From assembly GCA_963821935.1 (NCBI GenBank), contig CAWGFM010000004.1, positions 1-64,000 of the forward strand: DNA of 64,000 nt, given 5' to 3'. The position numbers and the translations under genes are program-made. Positions 45,636-54,841 of this stretch are shown here, in pieces; the stretch's first letter is position 1; each line of letters begins with the position of its first letter. The notes beneath the pieces are model-generated. The model was not told the origin of the DNA, ran no database searches, and saw nothing but the letters and a program-made list of their open reading frames with translations. Source of the DNA: JAOUEA01 sp963821935 (GTDB lineage Bacteria > Actinomycetota > UBA4738 > HRBIN12).

Positions 45636-46844
45636 TCACACGAGGCGTACGAAACGCCGTCGGCCGATCTGCAAGACCTTGCCGCGCAGCGCTTCCGCGG
45701 CGAACGTGGCGTCGGGGTCGGTCAGGGCCTCCCCGTCGAGCCGAACACCGCCCTGCTGAACACTGCGTCGTGCCTCGCCGTTGGACGAGGCCAGGCCAAC
45801 CCCCACGAGGAGCTTGGGCAGCCAGACGGTCCCGTCCTCGGCCGTCCACGAGGACTCGACCGCTGCTTCGGGAACGTCCTCGGGGACCCGATGCGACTTG
45901 TGAACCAGGTCGAACCGCGCTTCGGCCTGCTGGGCCGCCTCGGGGCCGTGGTAGAGCTCCACCACCGCCTGAGCCATCCGACGCTTCTGCTCGTTCGGGT
46001 GAAGCGACCCATCCGCCAGCCCGGCCTCGATCCGGTCGCACTCCTCGGGCTCGATGGCTGTGCAGAGCCGCAGGTAGCGGACGATCAGCCCATCTGGGAG
46101 CGACATCAGCTTGCCGAACTGCTCTTCGGGAGGCTCCGCGATGCCGATGTAGTTGCCCAGTGACTGGCTCATCTTCTGGATGCCGTCGAGCCCCTCCAGC
46201 AAGGGTGTGGTGATGGCCACCTGCGGATCGAGCCCTCGATCGCGCTGCAGCTCGCGCCCCACCAACAGGTTGAAGAGCTGATCGGTCCCGCCCAGCTCGA
46301 CGTCGGCGTTGACCGCCACGGAGTCGTAGCCCTGCAGCAATGGGTACATGAACTCCATCAGCGAGATCGGGCGGTTCTCGGCGTAGCGCTTCGCGAAGTC
46401 ATCACGCTCCAGCATCCGAGCCACCGTCGTTGAGGCGGTGAGCGCCAGGATGTCCTCCATGCCCATCGGCTCGAGCCATTCCGAGTTCCGGCGGATCTCG
46501 AGCCGATCTTCGCTGAGGATGGTCCGGAACTGGTCGAGGAGCCGCTCGGCGTGCCCGTTCACCTCGTCCTTGGACAGCCGAGGCCGGGTCTCGGACTTGC
46601 CCGAGGGGTCGCCGACCCGCGCGGTGAAGTCACCGACGATCAACACCGCGGTGTGGCCCGCATCCTGGAACTGGCGCAGCTTCCGCAGGACCACGGCCCA
46701 CCCGAGGGTGACGGCCGGAGCCGTTGGGTCCAGTCCCAGCTTGACCCTGAGCGGGCGGCCGAGAGCCAGTTTCTCACCGAAAGCATCCTGGGGCACCACG
46801 TCGGCGGCGTCACGAACGAGCGCGGCCAGGTCGTCGGGGCCCAT
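45636..46844 (-). CDS. tyrS: Tyrosyl-tRNA synthetase
   Basis: The 402-residue product is a class I synthetase of the TyrZ-like bacterial group: nucleotide-binding fold with LIVGDFTARVGDPSGKSETR, the tyrosine-pocket area EFMYPLLQGYDS, GGTDQLFNLL, the KMSKS-type loop KMSQSLGN, and a C-terminal S4 domain (LPKLLVGVGLASSNGEARRS). It charges tRNA-Tyr. The HIGH-type motif, usually HLGH, reads TLGW (DPTAPAVTLGWAVVLRKL). It lies upstream of the rRNA operon on the same strand. Confidence 0.95.
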   Translation of the reverse strand: MGPDDLAALVRDAADVVPQDAFGEKLALGRPLRVKLGLDPTAPAVTLGWAVVLRKLRQFQDAGHTAVLIVGDFTARVGDPSGKSETRPRLSKDEVNGHAERLLDQFRTILSEDRLEIRRNSEWLEPMGMEDILALTASTTVARMLERDDFAKRYAENRPISLMEFMYPLLQGYDSVAVNADVELGGTDQLFNLLVGRELQRDRGLDPQVAITTPLLEGLDGIQKMSQSLGNYIGIAEPPEEQFGKLMSLPDGLIVRYLRLCTAIEPEECDRIEAGLADGSLHPNEQKRRMAQAVVELYHGPEAAQQAEARFDLVHKSHRVPEDVPEAAVESSWTAEDGTVWLPKLLVGVGLASSNGEARRSVQQGGVRLDGEALTDPDATFAAEALRGKVLQIGRRRFVRLV

Positions 46845-46882
46845 CGCGCCGGATGCTACCAGTGGCGCTGCAGGCCAGGGGT

Positions 46883-49180
46883 ATGCTCGGCGGCGTGAGG
46901 GATCGCCGCCTCTTCCCCGCCGGCGCCTGTGTCGTGCTGCTCGTCTTCACGCTGGCAGCGTGCAGCCTGCCGCACCTGGACGACTACGACCCGCTGCCGC
47001 TGGCCCAGACGTCGTTCCTGTTCGCCGGAGACGGTTCCTTGATCACGCCGCTGCATGCCACGGAGGATCGCGTGGTGCTTCGGCGCAACCAGATGTCGCC
47101 GTTCGTGCGTGACGCCGCGGTCGCGATCGAAGACCGCCGCTTCTACCTCCACCACGGGTTCGACGGCCGGGCGATCGCACGCGCCTTCGCCGTCAACGCC
47201 GCCGAAGGAGAGGTCGTCGAAGGCGGCTCCACCATCACCCAGCAGCTCGTCAAGGTCCTGTACGTCGGCAACGCCGACACGTTGAGGCGCAAGATCGACG
47301 AGGCGGCCCTCGCGTGGCAGCTCGAGGACCGGTTCACTAAGGACCAGATCCTGACCCGCTACCTCAACACCGTCTACTTCGGCGAGGGCGCCTACGGCGT
47401 GCAGGCTGCCGCCCGCACGTACTTCTCGATCGACGCGAAACAACTCTCGCTGGGTCAGTCAGCGCTGCTGGCCGGACTCATCACCGCCCCCAACCACTTC
47501 GATCCCGCGATCCAACCCGAAGCGGCGTACGGCCGGCGGAACGTGGTCCTGCGTCTGATGCGTGAGCTGGCCATGATCGACGAGGCCGAGTACCGGCGGG
47601 GCGTGCGGGAGCCGATCGAGATCGACCGGCCGCCGTCCACGGAACGCTACCGCTACCCCTACTTCGTCGACTACTTCAAGGAGTGGTTCCTGGGCAACCC
47701 GGCGTTCGGGGAGACCCGCCAGGATCGCTACAAGCTGCTGTTCACCGGCGGGCTCCGCATCACGACCACGCTGGACCCCCGGCTCCAGAGCTACGCGGAA
47801 GAGGCCGTCCACAACCTCTTGAAGTACCCGGGTGATCCCGACGGCGCGATGACGGTGATCGACCCGCGGACCGGGTACGTCCGGGCGATGGTCGGGGGCG
47901 ACGACGACGACTATTGGAAGGATTCCGACGGCGGCCGGGTGAACCTGGCGACCGGCAAGGGCGGCGCGGGGCGCCAGACCGGCTCGGCCTTCAAGCCCTA
48001 CGCCCTGGTGGCGGCGTTGGAGAACGGGTACTCACCGTCGACGGTGTTCTCGGCGCCGGCCACGATCGACATCGCGCTCGACAGCGGCGCCATCTGGCAC
48101 GTCACCAACGCCGAGGGCAGTGGGTACGGATCGATGACCCTGGAGAGCGCCACGATCAACTCGGTCAACACGGTGTACGCGCAGCTGATCCAGCAGCTCG
48201 GGCCCGACACGGTGGTGGAGACCGCCGAACGCATGGGCATGCGGTGCTGTTCGCGGGTCGCGGAGCCGTCCGAGCCGCTGTCTCCCTACCTGTCCGCGGT
48301 GCTCGGGACCAACGAGTCGAACACGCTGGAGATGTCGAGCGCTTACGGCACACTCGCCACGGGGGGCCAGCACGTGATGCCGGTCCCCGTCATCAGCGTC
48401 GAGGACGCCGACGGCACCGTGGTGTGGCAGGCGAGGCCGCGATCGGAGCAGGTCCTGGAGCCCCAGGTCGCGAAGGTGGCCAACGACATCCTGCAGGAGG
48501 TGGTGAGCTTCGGGACCGGCAGGGCCGCCATCATCGGGCGCCCGCAGATCGGCAAGACGGGCACCGCCGACACCCACACGAACGCGTGGTTCGTGGGTTC
48601 GATCCCTCAGCTCACCGCCGCGGTCTGGGTGGGGTTCCACGAGGGACTCATCCCCATGGAGCCGCCCCGGACCCGCATCACGGTGTTCGGCGGCACATGG
48701 CCGGCTCAGATCTGGCGGTTGTTCATGGTGCGCGCGGCGGCCGGGCTTCCGGTGCGGGACTTCCCGACCCCGGACGTGGGCTACACATCGGTGGCGGTGG
48801 ACGTGACCCAGACCCCCTACTGCCTCCCCAACGCCTACACGCTGCCGCAGAACATCACCACCCTGGAGTTCATCGTGGGGACCGAACCCGTCCGAGCGTG
48901 CAAGTCGCCGACGAGCGTGCAGTCGGTGCCGATCCCGTCGGTGATCGGCATGACGCAGGAGACGGCCGAGGCCGCGCTCCTGGAAGCGGGCTTCTACGTG
49001 CAGACCATGACCGAGCCCTCGACCCAACCGCCGGGCTTCGTGATCTACCAATCACCGTCCGCCGGCACGTCGGCGCAGCAGACCAGCACGGTGCAGATCA
49101 CGGTGGCGAAGGAGGTCGTCGACTCCCCGACGGTGGTCCCGGCCTCCCCCGAGACACGAACACGTTCCCCCGCTCCGTGA
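46883..49180 (+). CDS. Class A penicillin-binding protein with PASTA domain
   Basis: The 765-residue product has a signal anchor (ACVVLLVFTLAACS), a glycosyltransferase-51 domain (about 70-240; AIEDRRFYLHHGFDG, GGSTITQQLVK, LNTVYFGEGAYGVQAAA), a transpeptidase domain (about 300-640; SxxK in TGSAFKPY, SxN in INSVNTVY, KTGTAD) and one PASTA domain near the end (PIPSVIGMTQETAEAALLEA). It makes and cross-links peptidoglycan outside the membrane. Its own Cys next to the anchor (AACSLP) could make it a lipoprotein. ATG 46883 is divergent to tyrS. The last 83 bases overlap the mpg gene on the other strand. Confidence 0.93.
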   Translation: MLGGVRDRRLFPAGACVVLLVFTLAACSLPHLDDYDPLPLAQTSFLFAGDGSLITPLHATEDRVVLRRNQMSPFVRDAAVAIEDRRFYLHHGFDGRAIARAFAVNAAEGEVVEGGSTITQQLVKVLYVGNADTLRRKIDEAALAWQLEDRFTKDQILTRYLNTVYFGEGAYGVQAAARTYFSIDAKQLSLGQSALLAGLITAPNHFDPAIQPEAAYGRRNVVLRLMRELAMIDEAEYRRGVREPIEIDRPPSTERYRYPYFVDYFKEWFLGNPAFGETRQDRYKLLFTGGLRITTTLDPRLQSYAEEAVHNLLKYPGDPDGAMTVIDPRTGYVRAMVGGDDDDYWKDSDGGRVNLATGKGGAGRQTGSAFKPYALVAALENGYSPSTVFSAPATIDIALDSGAIWHVTNAEGSGYGSMTLESATINSVNTVYAQLIQQLGPDTVVETAERMGMRCCSRVAEPSEPLSPYLSAVLGTNESNTLEMSSAYGTLATGGQHVMPVPVISVEDADGTVVWQARPRSEQVLEPQVAKVANDILQEVVSFGTGRAAIIGRPQIGKTGTADTHTNAWFVGSIPQLTAAVWVGFHEGLIPMEPPRTRITVFGGTWPAQIWRLFMVRAAAGLPVRDFPTPDVGYTSVAVDVTQTPYCLPNAYTLPQNITTLEFIVGTEPVRACKSPTSVQSVPIPSVIGMTQETAEAALLEAGFYVQTMTEPSTQPPGFVIYQSPSAGTSAQQTSTVQITVAKEVVDSPTVVPASPETRTRSPAP

Positions 49181-49730
49181 ACCGCCACGGTCGATCGAGC
49201 CCGTCACTCACCCCGACCCGGATCCCGGTTCCGATCGCTTCGGGCCGCAACGGCGCCCCCACTTCGATCCAGACACCGGTGCCGCGCACCAGGTCGGTGC
49301 CGTCCAACTCGCGATCGACCGCCAGCGCCTTCGTCAGCTTGCCGGGCCCCGAGCACAGATCCGTGGCGAGGGTCCTGCCTCGGTGGGTGGCCATGCGTTC
49401 CAGTCCTTCGATGGGCTCGACGGCTCGCAGCAGCACCGCGCTGGCCTGGCCCCGTGGCCGGGTCACCGCGTTCATCATCCAGTGATTGCCGTAGGTGAAG
49501 TACACGTAGAGCCGGCCCGGAGGGCCGAACATCGTGTCATTGAACGCGGTCCTGCGACGGCTCCCGTGGCTCGCGGGGTCGCCGGGCTCGTAGGCCTCGG
49601 TCTCGACGATCCTGCCCGCCAGCCGCTCCCCGTCGGGCAGCCCTCGCACGAGCGTCCGGCCGAGCAGGTCCGGTGCCACCGCCACGGAGGGGCGTTCGTA
49701 GAACGAACGGGGCAGCCGTCGCCTGCTCAG
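49098..49730 (-). CDS. mpg: 3-methyladenine DNA glycosylase (AAG/MPG family)
   Basis: The 210-residue product matches alkyladenine glycosylases: SFYERPSVAVAPDLLGRTLV, the catalytic-water Glu in IVETEAYEPGDPASHG, then YVYFTYGNHWMMNAVT and LCSGPGKLTKAL. It removes alkylated purines from DNA. No ATG, GTG or TTG fits the N-terminus; the best start is CTG at 49730, which overlaps the polX stop as CTGA. The gene ends in the antisense of the PBP tail, and its last Ser/Pro-rich residues probably matter little. Confidence 0.85.
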   Translation of the reverse strand: MSRRRLPRSFYERPSVAVAPDLLGRTLVRGLPDGERLAGRIVETEAYEPGDPASHGSRRRTAFNDTMFGPPGRLYVYFTYGNHWMMNAVTRPRGQASAVLLRAVEPIEGLERMATHRGRTLATDLCSGPGKLTKALAVDRELDGTDLVRGTGVWIEVGAPLRPEAIGTGIRVGVSDGLDRPWRFTERGNVFVSRGRPGPPSGSRRPPSPP

Positions 49731-51466
49731 GTGTTCGACCCTGTCGGCCGGCCCTTCCGCAGGAACCGCTCCAGCTTCGTGATGGGCCAGGTGTTGATGA
49801 CGTCGTCCTTGGTGAGCCAGCCACGTTGTGCCGTGGCTACGCCGAACCGCATCACGTCGAGGTGTCCGACGGCGTGGGAGTCCGTATCGATCGAGAACTT
49901 CACGCCGTACCGACGCGCCCACAGCACATGCTCGTCGCGCAGGTCGAGCCGGTCCGGGTAGGCGTTGATCTCCAACGCGGTGCCGGTCCGGCCCGCGACT
50001 CGGAAGACCGCCTCCAGATCCAGGTCGACGGGGTCACGGTGGCCGATCTTGCGCGTCGTGAGGTGGCCGATGATGTTGACGCGCGGGTTCTCCATGGCGC
50101 GGATCACCCTTCGGGTCATCTCGTCCCGTGATTGTGCGAAGTGGGAGTGCACCGACGCCACGGTGAGATCGAAGCCCGAGAGGAAGTCTTGGTCCCAGTC
50201 GACGCCCCCGTCGGGACCGATGTTGAGCTCGGTGCCGTGGAGCAGGCGCATCTTCGGGTAGCTCGGTTGCAAGCGGGCCACCTGGAGCCGCTGCGCCAGC
50301 ATCTTCTCGTCGGTCATGCGCTGCATGAACAGGTCCGGCGCGTGATCGGTGACCGCGTAGTAGGCGTATCGATGCTCGGCTGCCGCCTCCAGCATGCGCT
50401 CCAGCGTTGCCACGCCGTCGGTGAGGTTCGTATGCGTGTGCAGATCGCCTCGGATCTGCCGGAGCGTGACGAGATCGGGAAGCTCCCCCGCCAACCCCGC
50501 TTCGATCTCTCCGCGGTCCTCGCGCAAGGTCGGTTCGATGAACGGGAGCCCGAGGTGCTCGTACACCTCCTGCTCGGTCGCGGCGGCCAGCAGCGCTCCC
50601 GATCCCGCATCGAACAACCCGTACTCGTTGAGCTTGAGGCCCTGACGCACCGCCATCTCGCGGATGCGGATGTTGTGGGCCTTCGATCCGGTGAAGTAGA
50701 TCATCGCCGCGCCCCAGGCCTCGAGCGGCACCACCCGCAGGTCGACCTGGAGCCCATCCCCGGTCAGGATCGATGTCTTCGTCTCGCCGCGCGCGACGAC
50801 ACGGTCGACCGCATCCAGCCCGGCGAACACCTCCATCACCGGCTCTCCATCGTCCGTCGCGACGAGCAGGTCGACGTCGCCGATCGTCTCGGTCATGCGG
50901 CGGAGCGACCCGGCGAAGGCAGCCCGTCGCACGCCGGGAACGACCTCGAGTCGTTCCAACAGACCGTCGGCCAGCTCCAGCGCCTCGCTCACCAGCACCC
51001 TGCCCCCGGACGTCCGCAGGCGCTCCGCGCCCCTGCGCACGCTCTCCTCGGTCTTGGCCGAGAACCCCTTCAACGATGCCAGCTGGCCGGCATCGGCTGC
51101 CGCGAGGAGCTGGTCCACCGAACCGATGCCCAGCTCCTCGTAGACAGCCATCGCCTTCTTCGGACCGAAGCCGGGGATCGCGGTCATCTCCCGCACCCCT
51201 GCCGGCACGCTCGCCCGGAGCTCCTCCAACTCGGGGAAGGTGCCCGACTCGAGGTAGTCGGTGATCTTGCCCGCGATCGACTTCCCCACGCCCGGGATCG
51301 CGAGGACGCCGGCGGCATCCATGCCCCCGACGTCGTCGGGATAGCCTCCGACCGCCCGAGCCGCCTTCTCGTAGGAACGTGGCTTGAACGGATCGTCGCC
51401 AACGATCGCGAGCAGGTCGGCGAACTCCTGGAGCGCAGCCGCCACCTGATCGTTGGTCCGTGGCAC
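49727..51466 (-). CDS. polX: DNA polymerase X family protein with PHP domain
   Basis: The 579-residue product has helix-hairpin-helix repeats (about 45-130; IPGVGKSIAGKI, IPGFGPKKAMAVYE), a nucleotidyltransferase domain (about 175-315; AGSLRRMTETIGDVDLLVAT with the metal Asp pair) and a C-terminal PHP domain (about 335-570; GDLHTHTNLTDG, VTDHAPDL, VASVHSHF, IDTDSHAVGH). Bacterial PolX fills gaps in base-excision repair and the PHP part gives 3'-5' exonuclease activity. GTG 51466. It is coupled to the glycosylase gene, a fitting repair pair. Confidence 0.95.
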   Translation of the reverse strand: MPRTNDQVAAALQEFADLLAIVGDDPFKPRSYEKAARAVGGYPDDVGGMDAAGVLAIPGVGKSIAGKITDYLESGTFPELEELRASVPAGVREMTAIPGFGPKKAMAVYEELGIGSVDQLLAAADAGQLASLKGFSAKTEESVRRGAERLRTSGGRVLVSEALELADGLLERLEVVPGVRRAAFAGSLRRMTETIGDVDLLVATDDGEPVMEVFAGLDAVDRVVARGETKTSILTGDGLQVDLRVVPLEAWGAAMIYFTGSKAHNIRIREMAVRQGLKLNEYGLFDAGSGALLAAATEQEVYEHLGLPFIEPTLREDRGEIEAGLAGELPDLVTLRQIRGDLHTHTNLTDGVATLERMLEAAAEHRYAYYAVTDHAPDLFMQRMTDEKMLAQRLQVARLQPSYPKMRLLHGTELNIGPDGGVDWDQDFLSGFDLTVASVHSHFAQSRDEMTRRVIRAMENPRVNIIGHLTTRKIGHRDPVDLDLEAVFRVAGRTGTALEINAYPDRLDLRDEHVLWARRYGVKFSIDTDSHAVGHLDVMRFGVATAQRGWLTKDDVINTWPITKLERFLRKGRPTGSNT

Positions 51467-51480
51467 CGATCCTCCCGCGC

Positions 51481-52428
51481 TCAGGCCAGACCGAAGAGCC
51501 GGAGCAGCAATGCCTTCTGCGTGTGGAGCCGGTTCTCGGCTTGCTCCCAGACCGCCGAATGAGGACCGTCGATGACATCGGCGGCGATCTCCTGGCCGCG
51601 ATGCGCGGGCAGGCAGTGCAGCACCATCACATCGTCGGTGGCCAGGTCCACGAGACGCTGGTTCAACTGGTAGGCGCTGAACACCAGCAGGCGCTCGTCC
51701 GTTTCGGCCTCCTGGCCCATGCTTGCCCAGACGTCCGTGTAGAGGACGTCGGCGCCGGTGGCTGCCACCACGGGATCATTGAGCACCACGACCGCGCCAC
51801 CGTTCTCCGCGGCGATCTCCTCGGCGCGGTGCACCACCTGCGGGATGGGCTCGAAACCAGGTGGCGCGGCCACCCGGACCTGCATGCCGGTCTTGGCGCC
51901 GGCCAGCAGCAGGGAGTGCGCCACGTTGTTGCCATCGCCCAGATACGTGAGCGTGTGCCCCGCCGGACCGCCGATGCGCTCACGCACGGTGAGCAGGTCT
52001 GCCAGCGCCTGGCACGGATGTTCGAAGTCGCTCAGGGAGTTCACGACCGGGACGGTGGCGGCCTCGGCGAGGACTTCCAGTCGCTCCTGCTCGAACGTGC
52101 GCAGCACGATCGCATCCACGTATCGCGACAACACCCGTCCGGTGTCCTCGATCGTCTCGCCTCGTCCCAGCTGGAGGTCGTTCGCGCTCAGGACCACGGG
52201 GTGGCCACCCAGCTGGGCCACGGCGACCTCGAACGAGACACGCGTTCTGGTGGAGGGCTTCTCGAAGACGAGCGCCACCGACCGACCGGCGAGGCGCCCC
52301 TCGTAGACCTCGGAGCGCGCCTTCACGTCAGCCGCCAGATCGAGGAGCTCGATGAGCCCTTTCGGCGAGAGATCGTCGACCGAGAGGTAGTCGGGTCCCA
52401 CGAGCCGGATTCTATCTGCTCGCCGCAC
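51481..52428 (-). CDS. argF: Ornithine carbamoyltransferase
   Basis: The 315-residue product has the OTCase motifs: carbamoyl-phosphate site FEKPSTRTRVSFE, HPCQALADLLT, ornithine-site region DVWASMGQE and HCLPAHRGQE. It makes citrulline for arginine synthesis. The length is normal. No other arg gene is nearby; it sits in the pheT-polX run, 25 bases after pheT. The start is GTG 52428, and a later GTG at VGPDYLSVDDLS is possible. Confidence 0.96.
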   Translation of the reverse strand: MRRADRIRLVGPDYLSVDDLSPKGLIELLDLAADVKARSEVYEGRLAGRSVALVFEKPSTRTRVSFEVAVAQLGGHPVVLSANDLQLGRGETIEDTGRVLSRYVDAIVLRTFEQERLEVLAEAATVPVVNSLSDFEHPCQALADLLTVRERIGGPAGHTLTYLGDGNNVAHSLLLAGAKTGMQVRVAAPPGFEPIPQVVHRAEEIAAENGGAVVVLNDPVVAATGADVLYTDVWASMGQEAETDERLLVFSAYQLNQRLVDLATDDVMVLHCLPAHRGQEIAADVIDGPHSAVWEQAENRLHTQKALLLRLFGLA

Positions 52429-52453
52429 GCCCGATGACCCGCGAGCTACGCGC

Positions 52454-54841
52454 TCAGCCCGTGCGGAGCTGAGCGCCGAAGCGGTCGGCGAGGCGGCTCG
52501 TCACCGCATGCACGAGCGGATCGGTCTCCTCGCCGGTGAGGGTCCGGTCCGGTGCCCGGAACTCCAGGGAGAAGGCCAGGCTCTTGGTGCCAGCCGGCAG
52601 GGTGCCTCCCTCGAACACGTCGAAGAGCACGCAGCGAGCGAGCAGTTCCCCGGCGGCATCCTGCAGCGCCTCCTGCACCGCTCCCGCCGGCGCGTCGTCC
52701 GGCACGACGAACGCCAGATCGCGGCGAACAGGGGGGAACCGAGGCACGTCATCGATCACGAAGTCGTGACCGGCGGCCCGCCGCATCGCGTCGACGTCCA
52801 GCTCGGCCAGCGCCACCCGGCCGGTGAGCTCGAGCGCTTCGGCGACACGCGGATGCAGCTCGCCCGCGACGCCGATCGGCTGTCCGTCCACCTCGACGGA
52901 CGCCGAGCGCGCGGGATGGAACGGATCGCCGAGGGGCCCGCCCAGCGAGAGGCCATCAACCCCCAGCTCCACGCAGACGGCCTCGAGCACACCAGTGACG
53001 TCCAAGACGTCGTACACGCGATCGTCCGCCGCCCAGCCCTCGCCCACCGGCCCCGTCAGCACGAATGCCACCTGCTCGTGCTCGTCGACCGGATCCTGGG
53101 CACGGAAGACCGTACCCGTCTCGAAGATCGCGACGGCCTCCGAACCACGGGCTTGGTTCCGCGCCGCGGTGTGCAGCAGCCCCGGCAACAGCCGGGTGCG
53201 CAGGAACCGTTCGTCGGTCTGGAGCGGATTCGCGATCTCGATGGCGTCGTGCTCGTCCATGAGCGCCAGGTCCTCCTGCGAGGCGAACGACAACAGCCGC
53301 ACCTCGCGCAGTCCCGCTCGAACGAACGCGTCGCGAAGTCGACGACGGAACGCAGCCTGTGGAGGTTCGCCGCCGGCCTGTCCCGCCGAGGGCACGGACG
53401 AGCCGATGCGGTCGTAGCCCTGCATGCGAGCGACCTCTTCGATCAGATCGACCTCGCGGTCGATGTCGACCCGGTACCCGGGCACGTCGACCTCGATCCA
53501 GTCCTGCCCCTCCTGGGACCGATGGATGAGCCGGAGCCGGTCGAAGACGGATCGGGCGTCGTCGCCGGTCACCTCGTAGCCGAGCAGATGGGTGGCCCGC
53601 GACGGGCGCATCCTGACCCGGGGACGATCGGGAGGCTCGCCGCTCCGCGTCACGCCCGACAGCACCGTTCCTCCGGCCCACTCAGCGATCAGGCGGGCCC
53701 CTCTCTGCGCGCCGCGTTCCAGTCCTTCCGGGTCGGTGCCGCGTTCGAAGCGATGGGATGCCTCGCTGTGGAGATCGAGACGGCGCGCCGACCGCAGCAC
53801 CCCCGTCCGCGTGAAGTAGGCGCTCTCCAACAGCACGTCCGAGGTGGCATCGGACACCTCGGACGTGGCTCCACCCATGACGCCGCCGATCGCCACCGGT
53901 CGCTCGAGGTCACAGATCAGCAGGTCCTCGGCGTTCAGCGTGCGCTCGACGTCGTCCAGGGTCACGATCCGCTCGCCGTCGGCGGCATGGCGCACGACGA
54001 TGCCCGGCCCGGCCAGGCGATCCATGTCGAAGGCGTGCAGCGGTTGGCCGAGCTCGAGCATCGCGTAGTTGGTCGCATCGACCACCGCCGAGACCGACCG
54101 CATCCCCGACGCCGTGAGTCGGGCCTGGATGCGCAACGGGCTCCTGCTTGACGCATCGACGCCCCGGATGATCTTGGCCACGTACTCGGGGCAGGCCTCG
54201 GGGGCCTCGAGCTTCACCGAGGCCGCCGATGCAGCGTCTTCGTCGCTCTCGTCGATCGCGAGCTCGGGCTCGAGCAGCGGCACACCCGTCGCAGCCGCGA
54301 CCTCCCTGGCCACACCGAACACGCTCAGGAAGTCGGGCCGGTTCGGCTCCACCTCGATGTCGAACACCGCGTCGTCCAGACCCAAGACGGCCCTGACGTC
54401 GTCTCCGACCTCGAGCCCCTCGCGATCGTCGAACACCAGGATGCCCTCATGGATGTCGGCGATGTGCAGCTCGCGCAACGAGCACAGCATGCCGTTGGAG
54501 ACGACCCCGCGAAGCGTCCGCCGCGCGAGCGGCTCCGGCAGGTCCGGCACGCGCGAGCCCGGCTTCGCCCACGGCACCAGGTCACCGGCGGCGAAGTTGC
54601 GGACCCCGGCGCACACGGTTTGCTCCCCGGTCCCATCGTCGATCCTGGCCACGCACAGGTGATCGGAGTCGGGATGGTCAGACACGTCGATGACCCGGGC
54701 AACGGTCACCCCGTCTAGACCGTCCCAAGGCCCGAGGATGCCCTCGACTTTGACCCCGCGCTGGGTGATGAGCTCGGCGAGCTCGGGCGCGGGCAGGTCG
54801 GTGGGCGCGAACTCGCGCAACCACGACAGCACGATCCTCAT
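52454..54841 (-). CDS. pheT: Phenylalanyl-tRNA synthetase beta subunit
   Basis: The 795-residue product has the full PheT domain order: N-terminal segment, tRNA-binding EMAP-like domain (about 40-150, DHLCVARIDDGTGEQTVCAG), B3/B4 (EPNRPDFLSVFGVAREVAA, editing), B5 (about 400-475), the catalytic-like core, and the C-terminal anticodon-binding domain (FPPVRRDLAFVVPDD). It forms the alpha2-beta2 enzyme with PheS. The ATG overlaps the pheS stop (ATGA). Confidence 0.97.
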   Translation of the reverse strand: MRIVLSWLREFAPTDLPAPELAELITQRGVKVEGILGPWDGLDGVTVARVIDVSDHPDSDHLCVARIDDGTGEQTVCAGVRNFAAGDLVPWAKPGSRVPDLPEPLARRTLRGVVSNGMLCSLRELHIADIHEGILVFDDREGLEVGDDVRAVLGLDDAVFDIEVEPNRPDFLSVFGVAREVAAATGVPLLEPELAIDESDEDAASAASVKLEAPEACPEYVAKIIRGVDASSRSPLRIQARLTASGMRSVSAVVDATNYAMLELGQPLHAFDMDRLAGPGIVVRHAADGERIVTLDDVERTLNAEDLLICDLERPVAIGGVMGGATSEVSDATSDVLLESAYFTRTGVLRSARRLDLHSEASHRFERGTDPEGLERGAQRGARLIAEWAGGTVLSGVTRSGEPPDRPRVRMRPSRATHLLGYEVTGDDARSVFDRLRLIHRSQEGQDWIEVDVPGYRVDIDREVDLIEEVARMQGYDRIGSSVPSAGQAGGEPPQAAFRRRLRDAFVRAGLREVRLLSFASQEDLALMDEHDAIEIANPLQTDERFLRTRLLPGLLHTAARNQARGSEAVAIFETGTVFRAQDPVDEHEQVAFVLTGPVGEGWAADDRVYDVLDVTGVLEAVCVELGVDGLSLGGPLGDPFHPARSASVEVDGQPIGVAGELHPRVAEALELTGRVALAELDVDAMRRAAGHDFVIDDVPRFPPVRRDLAFVVPDDAPAGAVQEALQDAAGELLARCVLFDVFEGGTLPAGTKSLAFSLEFRAPDRTLTGEETDPLVHAVTSRLADRFGAQLRTG

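Noticed and set aside
47914..49485. Plus-strand frame of 523 codons overlapping the penicillin-binding protein
   Set aside because: It is an alternative frame of the PBP gene with Arg/Gly/His bias. The PBP frame carries all catalytic motifs.
52508..54151. Plus-strand frame of 547 codons opposite pheT
   Set aside because: It has His/Arg-rich composition, no family features, and lies fully inside the unmistakable pheT gene.
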